This document shows, in pieces, positions 53,152-63,446 of a stretch of 64,000 bases of DNA. Each line of letters begins with the position of its first letter. Positions within the stretch are counted from its first letter, which is position 1. The notes beneath the pieces are model-generated. The model saw nothing but the letters and a program-made list of their open reading frames with translations. It made no database searches and was not told where the DNA came from. The translations under genes were made by a program, and so were the position numbers. The stretch comes from Trematomus loennbergii (taxonomy: Eukaryota; Chordata; Actinopteri; Perciformes; Nototheniidae), in the NCBI GenBank assembly GCA_012861695.1, contig JAAOOA010000060.1, positions 6,112,683 to 6,176,682 of the forward strand, written 5' to 3'.

Positions 53152-54017
53152 TAGGGCTGTCAAGTTAACGCGTTAATAACGCGTTAACGCAAAAAAAAAT
53201 TAACGCCACTAATTATTTTAACGCGATTAACGCATATGTATTTTTTGTCCTCGGCCGCCCCGTAGTTTCAGAGCGCATCGAGTTTATAATACCATCTACG
53301 TGCTGATGCTGACAGCCCCGCTCCTGCCGCCCGCTTGTGGCAGACCACACTTCCACGCTCACTGGCAGGCCCGGACTGGCCATCGGGAGGACCGGGAGGT
53401 GTGTGTGTATGTGTGGCGCGACTCGCGCGAGCGAGGCACACCTTACGTGTTGTTGTTGTGTTAGCATCTGGTGCTAGCTAGCTGCGCTAACGGATATAAG
53501 GAGAGCTGTTTCAATGACATTTCGCCGACAACTGCGCCGAGCACTTGACTTTATGCAGGTAGCCAGACAGTGGGACATTGTACGAAAAGTCAGCGCACTC
53601 AGCACGGATAGTACGCGCTACATGATTGCAGCGTCCAGGCAGCACACGTTCGAGCATATATGCCTTGAGCGGCACATAGCTCCAATGTATGAGGTGTGAA
53701 CACACACACACACACAGTATTATTGTATGAGAGAGGTTCCAGGTTGAATTGAGGCGAATATTTGTAATGTTCAGAGGTTGTTGTGTTTAATATTCATGAG
53801 AATATTTGTCATTGTTCAAATGATAATAAACAAACATATAAAGCATATTTGTCCACTCATATGTTGATAAGAGTATTAAAAACTTAAAAAAAAATATCCT
53901 CTAAGGTACATTTAGAACAGATAAAAAATGTGCGATTAATTTGCGATTAATCGCGATTAACTATGGACAATCATGCGATTAATCGCGATTAAATATTTTA
54001 ATCGACTGACAGCCCTA
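53152..54017. mobile_element. hAT element, TAGGGCTGTCAA ends, nested
   Basis: It starts TAGGGCTGTCAAGTTAACGC and ends ATCGACTGACAGCCCTA, with a perfect 8-bp TSD GTAAAAAC (53144-53151, 54018-54025). Subterminal regions repeat ACGCGTTAAC and GCGATTAATCGCGATTAA. It contains a transposase fragment (53514-53699). 866 bp. Confidence 0.95.
53514..53699 (+). pseudogene. hAT transposase fragment
   Basis: The frame reads VARQWDIVRKVSALSTDSTR then FEHICLERHIAPMYEV. The W-x-I-x-x-KV-x-x-x-STDS-x-x-M segment corresponds to the second catalytic Asp region of hAT transposases (VTDNAxNM in other families), and the HIxC-x-x-H remnant follows. It is an isolated piece of the transposase. Confidence 0.65.
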
Positions 54018-54025
54018 GTAAAAAC

Positions 54026-55000
54026 ATGAATAAAACTACACATCTTCAGATGTTAAACATACATAAGTGTCCTACACTAATAATACAAAGTTATTATTAG
54101 TATGCTGTGTGTACCTTGTGTGCACCGCCTAGTGGTTAAAGCACTTTATTGAATTATTTTTGTTGAATAATGTTATTTGATGAAAAAAATATTAAGAGTA
54201 CATACTTTCATAGGGGGAAAGTAGAAGGTCAATGATAGAAATATAGAATATAAAAAATCAAGAAGATACTGTAAGTGATCTCTACAATAAAACAGTTTAG
54301 TGCCTGATGTATAAAGATATTAATATGAGGATGTGCAAAACAGACAAACTAATTAACCTTTATTTAAACATTAAATAATACTTTAGGTTAAGGTCTTCTT
54401 TTAAATAAGAAAACAGCTTTGGGGGTATCTACAGATAAGTATTAAGCCTGACAAAGTACTTAACGTCTAATATATTGCTTTCCTGCAATGTTAACTATGT
54501 TGCTTTCCTGCAATGTTAACTATGTTGAAGCACTTATTTTAACTGATATTATACACATTAATTATACTCTTATGTATGTAGATAGTATAAGAAATGTGCA
54601 GAATTTGACAGTTTAATGGTGGAGGTACACACATATTGATAGATGTCTTGTAATGCACTGTTGAGGAACCTGTGACCCAAGTTTTTCATTCATTGCATAA
54701 CTACACCGTAGTTGTGTATATGATATGTCAATAAACCTTAGAAAATCATGAAATCTTGAAAGGGATGTGCAAAATAGCCATTATATACAGTTTTTAATTA
54801 ACTATTAGTAGAGAATAACGAGTAATGAATATGCTTTATAGAGGTCTGCAGATAAATGTTTAGTGTAGGACACGTTCGATTCCTGTTTTGAATAGTGTGC
54901 CGTCGATGGGTTCCATTCCATTTCAAACTGCTGTTTGACGCGCGGTGTTAACTTCGCGCACTGCCACTCCAACATCCAATCACAGAGCTTGAAGACTAAT
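54026..55000. other. Right part of the THAP element; small duplication
   Basis: The 25-bp unit TTGCTTTCCTGCAATGTTAA (plus CTATG) is duplicated in tandem near 54474-54523. No coding sequence is seen. Confidence 0.6.
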
Positions 55001-55107
55001 CACGTAATTTTTAAGAGACAGGGTTGTCATTTTGCTCAAAGAATAACAAAATAAATCACTTTTTTAGTAATAATATGTCATAACTTGGCTAAAATTCATT
55101 TGAATTC

Positions 55108-55312
55108 CTTTAAGTCTTTACATTACATGTCATTTGTTAGACGCTTTTATCCAAAACGACTTACATACTTAATACTGTGGACAATCCCACAGGAGCAATT
55201 TGGGGTGAAGTGTCTTGCCCAGGGACACAATGACATGCTGACTGCAGTGGGATTCGAATTTGCTATCCCCTGATTCGAAGTCCATCATACTATCCACTGA
55301 GCCACAGCCTCC
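55108..55312 (-). mobile_element. tRNA-derived SINE, complete
   Basis: On the minus strand an A-box TGGCTCAGTGG (55294-55304) and a B-box AATTCGAATCCC (55249-55260) begin the element. The body GCAGTCAGCATGTCATTGTG, then GGGCAAGACACTTCACCCCA follows, and the 3' tail AGTCGTTTTGGATAAAAGCG and TCTAACAAATGACATGTAAT ends it. I recognise this as a common teleost SINE type. The head and start of the body match the fragment at 127-245. Confidence 0.85.
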
Positions 55313-55785
55313 TTTAAATGTATATATATATTTATATATTTGTCGTAATAAAAGTCAAAAAGCATTTAACAGAGTTAATCTATTTAAGCTGAAAGGACAG
55401 AGTCTTGCACCAAGAAGTTAGTACAAGATCTGACCCCATACAACAGAAAATACAAACACTTTATACACTACAGAAGGAGAGAAGGGGAAGGTCCTCAGCA
55501 AGCGAATTTGCATTACAAGAAGTGTTGACCAGACGGTTGAAACTTACATACAGCTATGCAATATACATTACAGGAAAACATTTGGCCAGATGGTTTAACT
55601 CACATACATGTTAATTACAAACCAATGGTTGTAGACACATACTTTTGTCTGTTCTAAGGAAGTTGAAATTAGAGGCTAGATGTGAATTCAATCCGTGGGA
55701 AATAAACTGATAATTAAGTTACAGTAATACTTAAATTAGACTTAATGATACACGCGCTGCAGCTTCTGAAATTATGCAAATATAT
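55313..55785. other. No gene recognised
   Basis: Short AT-rich spacer between the SINE and the fold-back repeat. Confidence 0.5.
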
Positions 55786-56120
55786 AAACACAAATGTGCC
55801 AAAACACATAGAAATAAAGAAACATCTTTACCAAAAACAACACATGCGCAGCATTTAAAAAACCTTCACCAACTTTGTGTTTACAACAAAAAAAGGAAAA
55901 GGAAACCCTTTAAAAGTGTTGCACACAAAGCACACAAAATTATAAAGTTGGCCATAATATCAGAAGGAATCATGCAATGTCGATAATACTACATGCAGTG
56001 CTTTCAGTAAACGCTGCGCATGTTTCTTGAAGTTGGTGAATGTTTTCCAAATACTGTGCATGTGTTGTCAAGTCTGGTGAAGATGTTTCTTTATGCATGT
56101 GTTTTGGCACATTTGTGTTT
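55786..56120. repeat. Fold-back repeat, arms of about 100 bp
   Basis: AAACACAAATGTGCCAAAAC at the left is mirrored by GTTTTGGCACATTTGTGTTT at the right; pairing continues inwards through AAGAAACATCTTTACC/GGTGAAGATGTTTCTT to CACCAACTT/AAGTTGGTG. It resembles a palindromic MITE; no TSD was fixed. Confidence 0.85.
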
Positions 56121-57298
56121 TGAAATGTACCTTTTGAAACTGCTGCGTGTTTGAATCACGTTGGCACCTGTCGGACACCGTATTTGTAACACTTCCACAG
56201 GTCTAACCTCTAATTAAAGTGTATAAAGTTCTACAGTCTGACGGGTGTCATAGTGTCCAATTTACTATTTTCAGTAAGAGCCATTAGTGTAGCAATACCC
56301 TAATAATTGAAATTGAAATCAATCATTCTCAACAAATGATAAAACAAATGCATGACAAAATTATAAGGAACAACTTATTGCTTTGCCTCTTCAAAAGACC
56401 TCATAGTGTTTGTCAATAAATAATTACTTAAAATGCAAGACCCCTACATTATTTAGGGAGTAGCCGAACAGATATGTCTAATTCCCTGCAGTTTTCTCAT
56501 TGTTTACCAAAAATCTTGTCAACTTTCATATCTAAATCTAATATTTAGAAGCTATAGTAAAATGGTTGAAATATGTACAGATATGTAGAGTATATCACAA
56601 TTCAAATACAAACGGAACACTAGTTGAATAACATTTTACATAGTGAAAATGTTCCAGCAGTGTGAAAGGAACATCCTGCTCGTGTCACAGTGCACAGGCT
56701 GACTGAATGTGAAGGTAACAATTGTGTAGTAGTGACAGTTATTACTCTCCATTAAAGCTCAGAAGCATTATCATACTTGTGATGTTCCCCGGATACGCAG
56801 GGTATTTTAATTCCCATCATACCCCTGTGTCAGCTCCCACACTGCTACCTCTTCTGCCGATCCTCCTGAGCCTATTTTGGGGAAGATAGCTCATTACAAA
56901 GTTTGATTCTTCCTCTTCAGAGGGACTGCCTTTGCCTGTCAGCACAAAGGAATTGCCTGCCTGATCCCAATCTGGAGATCAAGAGAGTGACGAGAAGAGA
57001 CTGTCCTCACCCATTCCACAGATGACAAGCCCAGTCTGTGCTGGGAGCCTATACTGTTGAGAATGGGAACCTACAAATGACAACAGCTTGAGCCCCACAA
57101 CCAAATGGATTCGGTGCTTCAAGCTCCATGAGACAAGCCAGCACTTTTCACAAGGACATTCAAATAGAGTTATGTGAATTTATTTCAAATAGATTTTGAA
57201 ATATCTGTCATTGCATCAGCTGGTCAACTTCTTCATTATTTTGGGAATTTATGCCAACTTTCTATGTGGATATCCAATTCTGTAGCTGTGCTGTCAGA
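56121..57298. other. No repeat edge or gene recognised
   Basis: The second half (56760-57160) is more GC-balanced and looks unlike its neighbours, perhaps unique sequence, but no exon could be supported. Confidence 0.4.
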
Positions 57299-57386
57299 GG
57301 CTGCTTCTCACTTCTCTTATTTTCATTTCCTCGCTCCTCGGTATCACCGGAAGTTGATTTGTCTGCGCCATCTTGAGTAGCGTCCC

Positions 57387-58509
57387 AGAGTGGCGAAGTC
57401 CCTCCCCTTCCGGTTGAGCCCCATGGGACCTTATTTCGGAAAAATTATGTATTGAAGTCAATGGAGAGAGAAAGATTATCTTTCGATCCCGTTTGAATTG
57501 TGCCACGAATTACACATATGATGTTTGTCAATTTAAAAGATAATTTTGCAAGTCAAAAAAAAAAAAATGTGTCGTAAAACTGTGAAGTAACACATTTGTT
57601 TGTGTGAAACGCTAAATGAACTACATCTCTGGTCAACCACACACGTCACCAAGATGGCCGTCACCACTGTCTTGTCAACAAACGATTGACTATCACCACA
57701 ATGAAACACGTCCTGAAGAATGTCATGCAAAGCTGCCTGCCTGCCTGCCTTCCTTTGATTCTCTCTGAACTGCCTGGTCGTTTTAATGTTTAATGTCAAC
57801 CATTTGTGCAGATAGCATGAAGTAGAGAAGATCGCCGATGCTAACGTTAGCGTTAGCATTTCTCCCCCGGGCTTAAATTGTGTATTATAGAATGATCACA
57901 CCGGTGACAGTACTATTCAAAGGGTTCACGAAATATGACTACTACTCTTACTGTTTAACATTTTGGGTTACTTAATGTTAAGGCTAATAAAAATGACAAG
58001 GCTGTAATGCTAACTAACGTGCTAGCTACTAGCTAGGTAGCTAACTTGATCAAGCCACTCCTGGTCCTTTCATCAGACGGGAAGCAAAAGAACGAGCAAG
58101 ACCCATTGCTGGTATAATAACAACCTGGTACTAAGCACACAGGCATCTTGTTAAAGTTATCTTATCTTAGCCAGCGCCATATAGATAGATTATATCTATA
58201 TTGCGCTGATCTTAGGTATCTGAATGGTGGAGGAAAACAATTGTGACATCACTTACGCGACTCTGGGATTTGTAGTCTTTCTAGTTTCGTATTTTTCATA
58301 GTCTTATATTTCAACAGTTTTACGACAAACTGTGACTTTTTTGACATGGAAATGATTTTTTAAGATTGACAAACATCATATGTGTAATTCATGGCACAAT
58401 TCAAACGGGATCGAAAGATACGTTTTCTCTCCCCATTGACTTCAATGCATAATTTTTCCGAAATAAGGTCCCATACCCCGGAAGTAAGTGGGAGGGACTT
58501 CGCCACTCT
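57387..58509. mobile_element. TIR element, AGAGTGGCGAAGTCCCTCCC, complete
   Basis: AGAGTGGCGAAGTCCCTCCC at the left is mirrored by GGGAGGGACTTCGCCACTCT at the right; pairing with mismatches extends about 145 bp to GACAAACATCATATGTGTAA. It is noncoding. The left 500 bp recur inverted at 58950-59459. Confidence 0.85.
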
Positions 58510-58699
58510 ATTGCCCTTATAGAGTGGCTTTGCAGACGGTCCCTGAGCACTCGTTTCTTCTCCGGCTGCGGATAAAGACCAATGTAACGTGTCCAGCTCG
58601 GAGGACGGCGCGTATTGGCTTTTTTTTTATCAAAATGTGATTGTAGTTCGTTGTCCTTACCACGGTTCTTAGGAGACGTCATTTGTGTCTGAATAACGT

Positions 58700-58949
58700 T
58701 TTGCTCATGAGTTATTGATCCGTGAAATCCGAATCTCCCAATATTGTTCCAACTTTACTGAACTAAGCCAGAAGACCGTCTCATTTCGTAGACCGCTCGG
58801 TTTGCTGTTCCTTCAATTTATTTTTATATTTATATACATTTATTTTGGACGAAAACTTAGCGTGAGGAAAGGCAAGTGTGGCGTGAGTGCGTGAGATATG
58901 GGTTGATTGCGTGACTCTCACGCTCAATGCGTGAGTGTTGGCAGCCCTG
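58700..58949 (-). mobile_element. Fragment of a CAGGGCTGCCAAC-ended element
   Basis: On the minus strand CAGGGCTGCCAACACTCACG, then CATTGAGCGTGAGAGTCACG are subterminal motifs of a fish DNA transposon end. The rest is missing. Confidence 0.5.
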
Positions 58950-59459
58950 CTATAATACACAATTTAAGCCCGGGGGAGAAATGCTAACGCTAACGTTAGC
59001 ATCGGCGATCTTCTCTACTTCATGCGATCTGCACAAATGGTTGACATTAAACATTAAAACGACCAGGCAGTTCAGAGAGAATCAAAGGAAGGCAGGCAGG
59101 CAGCTTTGCATGACATTCTTCAGGACGTGTTTCATTATGGTGATAGTGAGGATAGTCAATCGTTTTGTTGACAAGACAGTAGTGACGGCCATCTTGGTGA
59201 CGTGTGTTGTTGACCAGAGATGTAGTACATTGAGCGTTTCACACAAACAAATGTGTTACTTCACAGTTTTACGACACATTTTTTTTTTTTTTACTTGCAA
59301 AATTATCTTTTAAATTGACAAACATCATATGTGTAATTCGTGGCACAATTCAAACGGGATCGAAAGATAATCTTTCTCTCTCCATTGACTTCAATACATA
59401 ATCTTTCCGAAATAAGGTCCCATGGAGGTCCACCGGAAGGGGAGGGACTTCGCCACTCT
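58950..59459 (-). repeat. Inverted partial copy of 57387-57890
   Basis: The reverse complement of this stretch follows 57387-57890 closely from AGAGTGGCGAAGTCCCTCCC through GCTAACGTTAGCGTTAGCAT to CTATAATACAC, with a few small indels. The arms are separated by about 1.06 kb. Confidence 0.9.
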
Positions 59460-60334
59460 ATTCCGGTGAAATCCTCAGCCACCCGCCCCGCCCCCTTACT
59501 GTGTATCGCTCACTGATTGGACGCTGCAGCGCATGCAATGATCTGATGCTTCTTGACATCAGAGCAGTTTACCAGCGGAGTGAAGAAAACACATTAAACT
59601 CACGGGGGTCACTCCTCAGTTTATACAGTGTTTTGTTTCAATTCATGTATCATTTAGTGACAAATATGTGATATATCTGAACAACAAAGTGGACAAAAAT
59701 AATTTATTGGAAACATTTTCATGATCGCTTTTTTCGTTTTACATTTTTATTTATTGTCATTTCCATTCAGTCAGTCATTAAGTGCTATTTAAAATGTTAA
59801 TTTGCTACATATCCACACAAACAAACAAAGTGTGCAATCCAATGAATGTTAATCTAACTGGGTTTTGATAGATAACATTCTTTCTTCTCAATTATTTTAT
59901 TTCTATTGTGCACTCTAATCAATATTAATCTAACTATTGTTCGTTTATACATTTTAAGAATGGCGTTTATCTTTTTGAGAATGAGTTCTTATTAGATTTA
60001 ATTTATTTGGGTCTACAACAGATGATACAAATGTTTGTGTCAGTAAATGTATACAAACAGAGGCGGGGGTGTTTGTGAATACAACGAGGACAGAGCTGGC
60101 TGCTGTCAGACGATCAGCTATGCGGCGTCATCACAAACGGACGTCGCTTCACGTGACGCTCCGGAGGAAAGGACGTCCCATTGCTCTTAAAACTCATTTC
60201 CCTGCTTCTTCTCCCTTCTCGTGGTTTCCTTGCATCTCTCCATGCTTCCCTGGTGGGAGGGACTAAGACGCAGGGAAACGACGCAAGTGAGGGACGCAAG
60301 GATTGCATTTAAGAGAAGTGAGAAGCAGCCAGAT

Positions 60335-60722
60335 TGTTTCTCAATGTCGAGGACACTTCCTTGGTAGGACATGTCTTCCGAGTCAGGTCCTTCGGAAGCG
60401 AGGCAAGAATCCTTCCTAGCCTCGGAAAACGAAGAATGGTGGAACAGGTGTGCAGGTGTGCGTCATATGCGAGGCCCCGCCTTAAATGGAGCGCGATTTC
60501 CGCCAAAGATTTGGGAAATTGGTCCGTGCGCAAAGCATTGTGGGGATTTTAAGACCACGGAGGATACACATGTGCAGCCTCAAAATTTCCCGTAACGAAG
60601 GACGCCGTTCTCGATAGAATTCCAAGGATCATGGACATTGGAACAGTCCTTCGGCGGGACTCGATGACGTAGCATCCTTGAAATAGTGGCTCTGGAGGAG
60701 CCTTCCTCGACATTGAGAAACA
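60335..60722. mobile_element. MITE, GTTTCTCAATGTCGAGGA family
   Basis: TGTTTCTCAATGTCGAGGA at the left is mirrored by TCCTCGACATTGAGAAACA at the right. GATGACGTAGCATCCTTGAA and AATAGTGGCTCT match the fold-back MITE at 6096-6279. It directly abuts copy I. 388 bp, noncoding. Confidence 0.85.
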
Positions 60723-61316
60723 CTCCCAGAGTCTACATGGACCAGGATGCATTGCGTGCAAGTTAGTGACACCCAGACAATATTCGTAGTCGGGTTGCGT
60801 CTACATTTATTCAGGTGATAAAATAAAACTGAGGTTCGAATCAGCATGGTTCAAGGATGACTGCCTATTGTACAGAAGGCCAATTATTACTGAACCAAAA
60901 ATAGTCCCAAAAGGTCCCAAGCTAATTTGTCCAACAGCAAATACCCGAAGTGGCACATGTCTTGTGCTTGCATTGGTTGAATTGGATAGAATATAGCATG
61001 AGGAGTGGGATTTGTGAGGGTGAGTGTAAACATATCATGTTAAGCTTATGAAAGATAAAAAGTTGGTTGCATTGAGTGTCTCTTTTTGGACCAAGCAGTT
61101 TTGCAAGAATCGGCCATCAAACAATGACATGGCAACATTGTTGGCATGATCTTAGTTTTTATGTCCTATTTTATTTAAAATGCATTTCTCCTTGTATTGT
61201 TTTACTTCCTTTTGTTTTCCGCCTGTCTGATTGTGTTCACCTGCTGCCCGTGTGTTTTTTCCTGCCCTCCCCAGCTGTGTCTTGCCTTTGTGATTATGGG
61301 GTGCATGCCAAGTCTC

Positions 61317-62598
61317 TTATTTCCTCACTCCTCGATCCTCGCTATCACCGGAAGTTCTGGTGCGCCATCTTAAGGAGCGTTCCATGGTGCTCATTTGTGC
61401 CGGAGGACCGAGGAGCGAGGACCGATACCGGGGAGCGATAACCGAGGAACCACCAGACCATCCTTCAGTGAAATCCTCAGCCCTTCGCCTCGCCCCCTTA
61501 CAGCCCGTCCACACGGCGGCGTGCGTTGAAGCTTCAACACTTCTGCCCATTCACTTTGAATGGGGTGACGTCACGTTTCGCCGAACTGCATTGTGGGAAC
61601 GAAGCGTAGATTTGCTCGCGACGAAAGTTGAGCAATGTTCAACTTTTGAAGCTTCGGCGGAAGCGTCAGCCAATCGAATCATATGCCAGTTCAAGCTCTA
61701 GCCAATCAAACCGCGTGCTTGTGTGTCCGGGGCGGGAGATTCATGTGATTGGTTGTTGGTCGAGTTTCAGCCCCCCCCACCGGCAAGCGACAACGCACGC
61801 CGCCGTGTGGACAGGCCGTTACTGTGTACCCGTCACTGATTGGACGCTGCAGCGCATCCACTGATCCAATTCTTCTTAACAGCGGAGTGAATACAGATAA
61901 CACAAGGGAATAACTCCTCAATGTATACTGTTTGTTTTTCAAATGATTTATCATCTAGTTGAAAATAAGTGATAATACATCTCAACAACAAAACAGATCA
62001 CATACAACTTTCTTCATTTATATATATTTATCATTTTATTTGTATTTATCGTAATTTTCATTCAGGCTGACCATTTTTGAGCATTCGGTTTAACAGCCTA
62101 CTGTAACAAGTTATTGTAATTCTTCCTGAAAAAAATAGGACAATTCATTGTTTAATTAAAACACCATGATCATATCCTGGATTATGAATTCAATATTCAG
62201 GATATCAATAAATGTAGAAGTTGATAACTAAATGATTAATATAAAGGCATTCTGCCGGTAGAACAGGTCCACTAATGCAGGACACAGTACAGAGAGCAGG
62301 GTTTTATTAATGAGCAGGTGTGTGTGAAACAGGTAACACACTGCTGCCGCTCTGGCAGTGATAACTGTGTTCCTTTTATTGGTAGTAGAACAGTCTGCAA
62401 ACCGAGACTAGTCAAAACTCTCTGCAGTGACTGACAGACGATCCAGATGCATCAGCTGTCGCTGTCATCACAATCGGATGTCGCTTAACATGACGCTCCA
62501 AGATAAGGACGTCCCATTGCTCTTAAAATAAATGTATTTTTGCCCTCTCCCTTTGCGTGGTTTCCTTGTTGAAAAGACGCAGGGATGCAAGTTAATCG
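61317..62598. mobile_element. TIR repeat, copy II
   Basis: From CTTATTTCCTCACTCCTCG to GACGCAGGGATGCAAG this follows copy I (57310-60300). The flanking GCCAAGTCTCTTA and its inverse TTAATCGACTTGGC may be the tips. A TTA-flanked MITE interrupts it at 61501-61818; copy I keeps the empty site. Confidence 0.65.
61501..61818. mobile_element. Harbinger-type MITE with TTA target duplication
   Basis: It begins CAGCCCGTCCACACGGCGGC and ends GCCGCCGTGTGGACAGGCCG. TTA flanks both sides (61498-61500, 61819-61821). The uninterrupted sequence CCCCCTTACTGTGTATCGCT at copy I (about 59503) shows the empty site, which fixes the ends exactly. 318 bp, noncoding. Confidence 0.95.
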
Positions 62599-62984
62599 AC
62601 TTGGCCTGTACCCCGGGTGTAGTTCAGTCTGTTGCGGTTCCTGGTTTCCTGTCTCTGTCCTATGTTGGATTTTCCTCATTCAACCCCTGTGTTCTATAAG
62701 TCTTCCTGGTTTGTTCCCCATTTTGTTTTGCTGCCATGCTTTTTTACCTTGTCTGTTCTTCAGTGTTTAGTTTTTTTTTATACCAGCTGGAATTTAATAA
62801 AGCTTCCATTTGGTTTGAAACTGTTATACCTGCCTCCCATCTTCCATTGTGCATTTGTGTCCTGATTTCCTTCCCCCGTGACAATTGTGGGATGCCATTT
62901 TAGCAGTTGGATACATCGCTTCTGTAGTTTGCAATACAAGTTAATTACACAATGAAACAGACAACTTGTTTGGATAGGAGTCTG

Positions 62985-63442
62985 TAGTTATTTCTTGCCT
63001 TCACACAACGTAGCTTTACGGAGCAAACACGGAAAATAGTCTTACCTTTGCTGATTTTCTGATCAAAAGTTGTGTTCAATGGCATTAAAACGATAACAAT
63101 GCTGCTGAAGGTTAATCCATAGGTTAACCCAATGTGTCTGTGTCACTTTGAAATGATTACTGATAATCCATCCTTCCATTTTTGTCAAAAACGGATATTT
63201 CATATTAGCTGCTATTAGAGCTACAACCCAGCTTCCGGTTTTGGGCATTCTGGCTACACATCACTCATTCACCAATGGGTAATGTTTAGATGGATTTTAG
63301 GAACTTCCCCTCAATTCTATTGGCTCTAACGGTTAAAAAGAGGTGTCAATCATCAAAATCGACAGAGGGGGGCCAGAGATATGGAAAATGGGAATGTCAT
63401 TTTCGAGCCTGAGACCTGAAAAACAGGCTCGGCATTAACAGG
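62985..63442 (+). mobile_element. piggyBac-like nonautonomous element, copy D
   Basis: CAATGGCATTAAAACGATAA, AGGTTAATCCATAGGTTAA, CTATTGGCTCTAACGGTTAA and GGGGGGCCAGAGATATGGAA match copies A and B. It ends TTAACAGG at 63442 and then TTAA. Shorter than B and more diverged. Confidence 0.8.
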
Positions 63443-63446
63443 TTAA

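Larger units (their letters stand above)
51496..55026 (+). mobile_element. 3.5-kb TIR element with THAP-domain fragment
   Basis: CAACCCTGTCTCCTAAAAAT (then TACGT) at the left is mirrored at the right by ATTTTTAAGAGACAGGGTTG, 25 bp with one mismatch. The direct repeat TCATTTT flanks both ends (51489-51495, 55027-55033). Inside are a 72-bp tandem array, a THAP fragment and a later hAT (53152-54017). Without the hAT the element is about 2.66 kb. Linkage of THAP to P-type transposases makes a P-like element possible, but no catalytic core was seen. Confidence 0.75.
57299..60330. mobile_element. TIR repeat, copy I, interrupted by an inverted dimer
   Basis: GGCTGCTTCTCACTTCTCTTA (shown by its first 20 bases GGCTGCTTCTCACTTCTCTT) at 57299 is mirrored exactly at 60310-60330. 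AGA lies on both sides and could be a short TSD. Its interior (TTCCTCGCTCCTCG, GAAATCCTCAGCC, ATTGGACGCTGCAGCGCAT, GGACGTCCCATTGCTCTTAA) is shared with copy II. The middle is interrupted at 57387-59459. Without the insert about 960 bp. Confidence 0.75.
61156..62882 (+). mobile_element. LTR-like sequence interrupted by copy II
   Basis: 61156-61316 (CCGCCTGTCTGATTGTGTTC, CCCCAGCTGTGTCTTGCC) and 62610-62882 (GTTGCGGTTCCTGGTTTCCT, TTTAATAAAGCTTCC, CCCCCGTGACA) read as two parts of a retrotransposon LTR. The ends and TSD could not be fixed, so a solo LTR is only likely. Confidence 0.45.

Noticed and set aside
58927..59313. 128-residue ORF, paralleled by a minus-strand ORF at 57533-57859
   Set aside because: Both come from the two arms of the same noncoding inverted repeat; the frames differ by indels between arms, which argues against protein selection.
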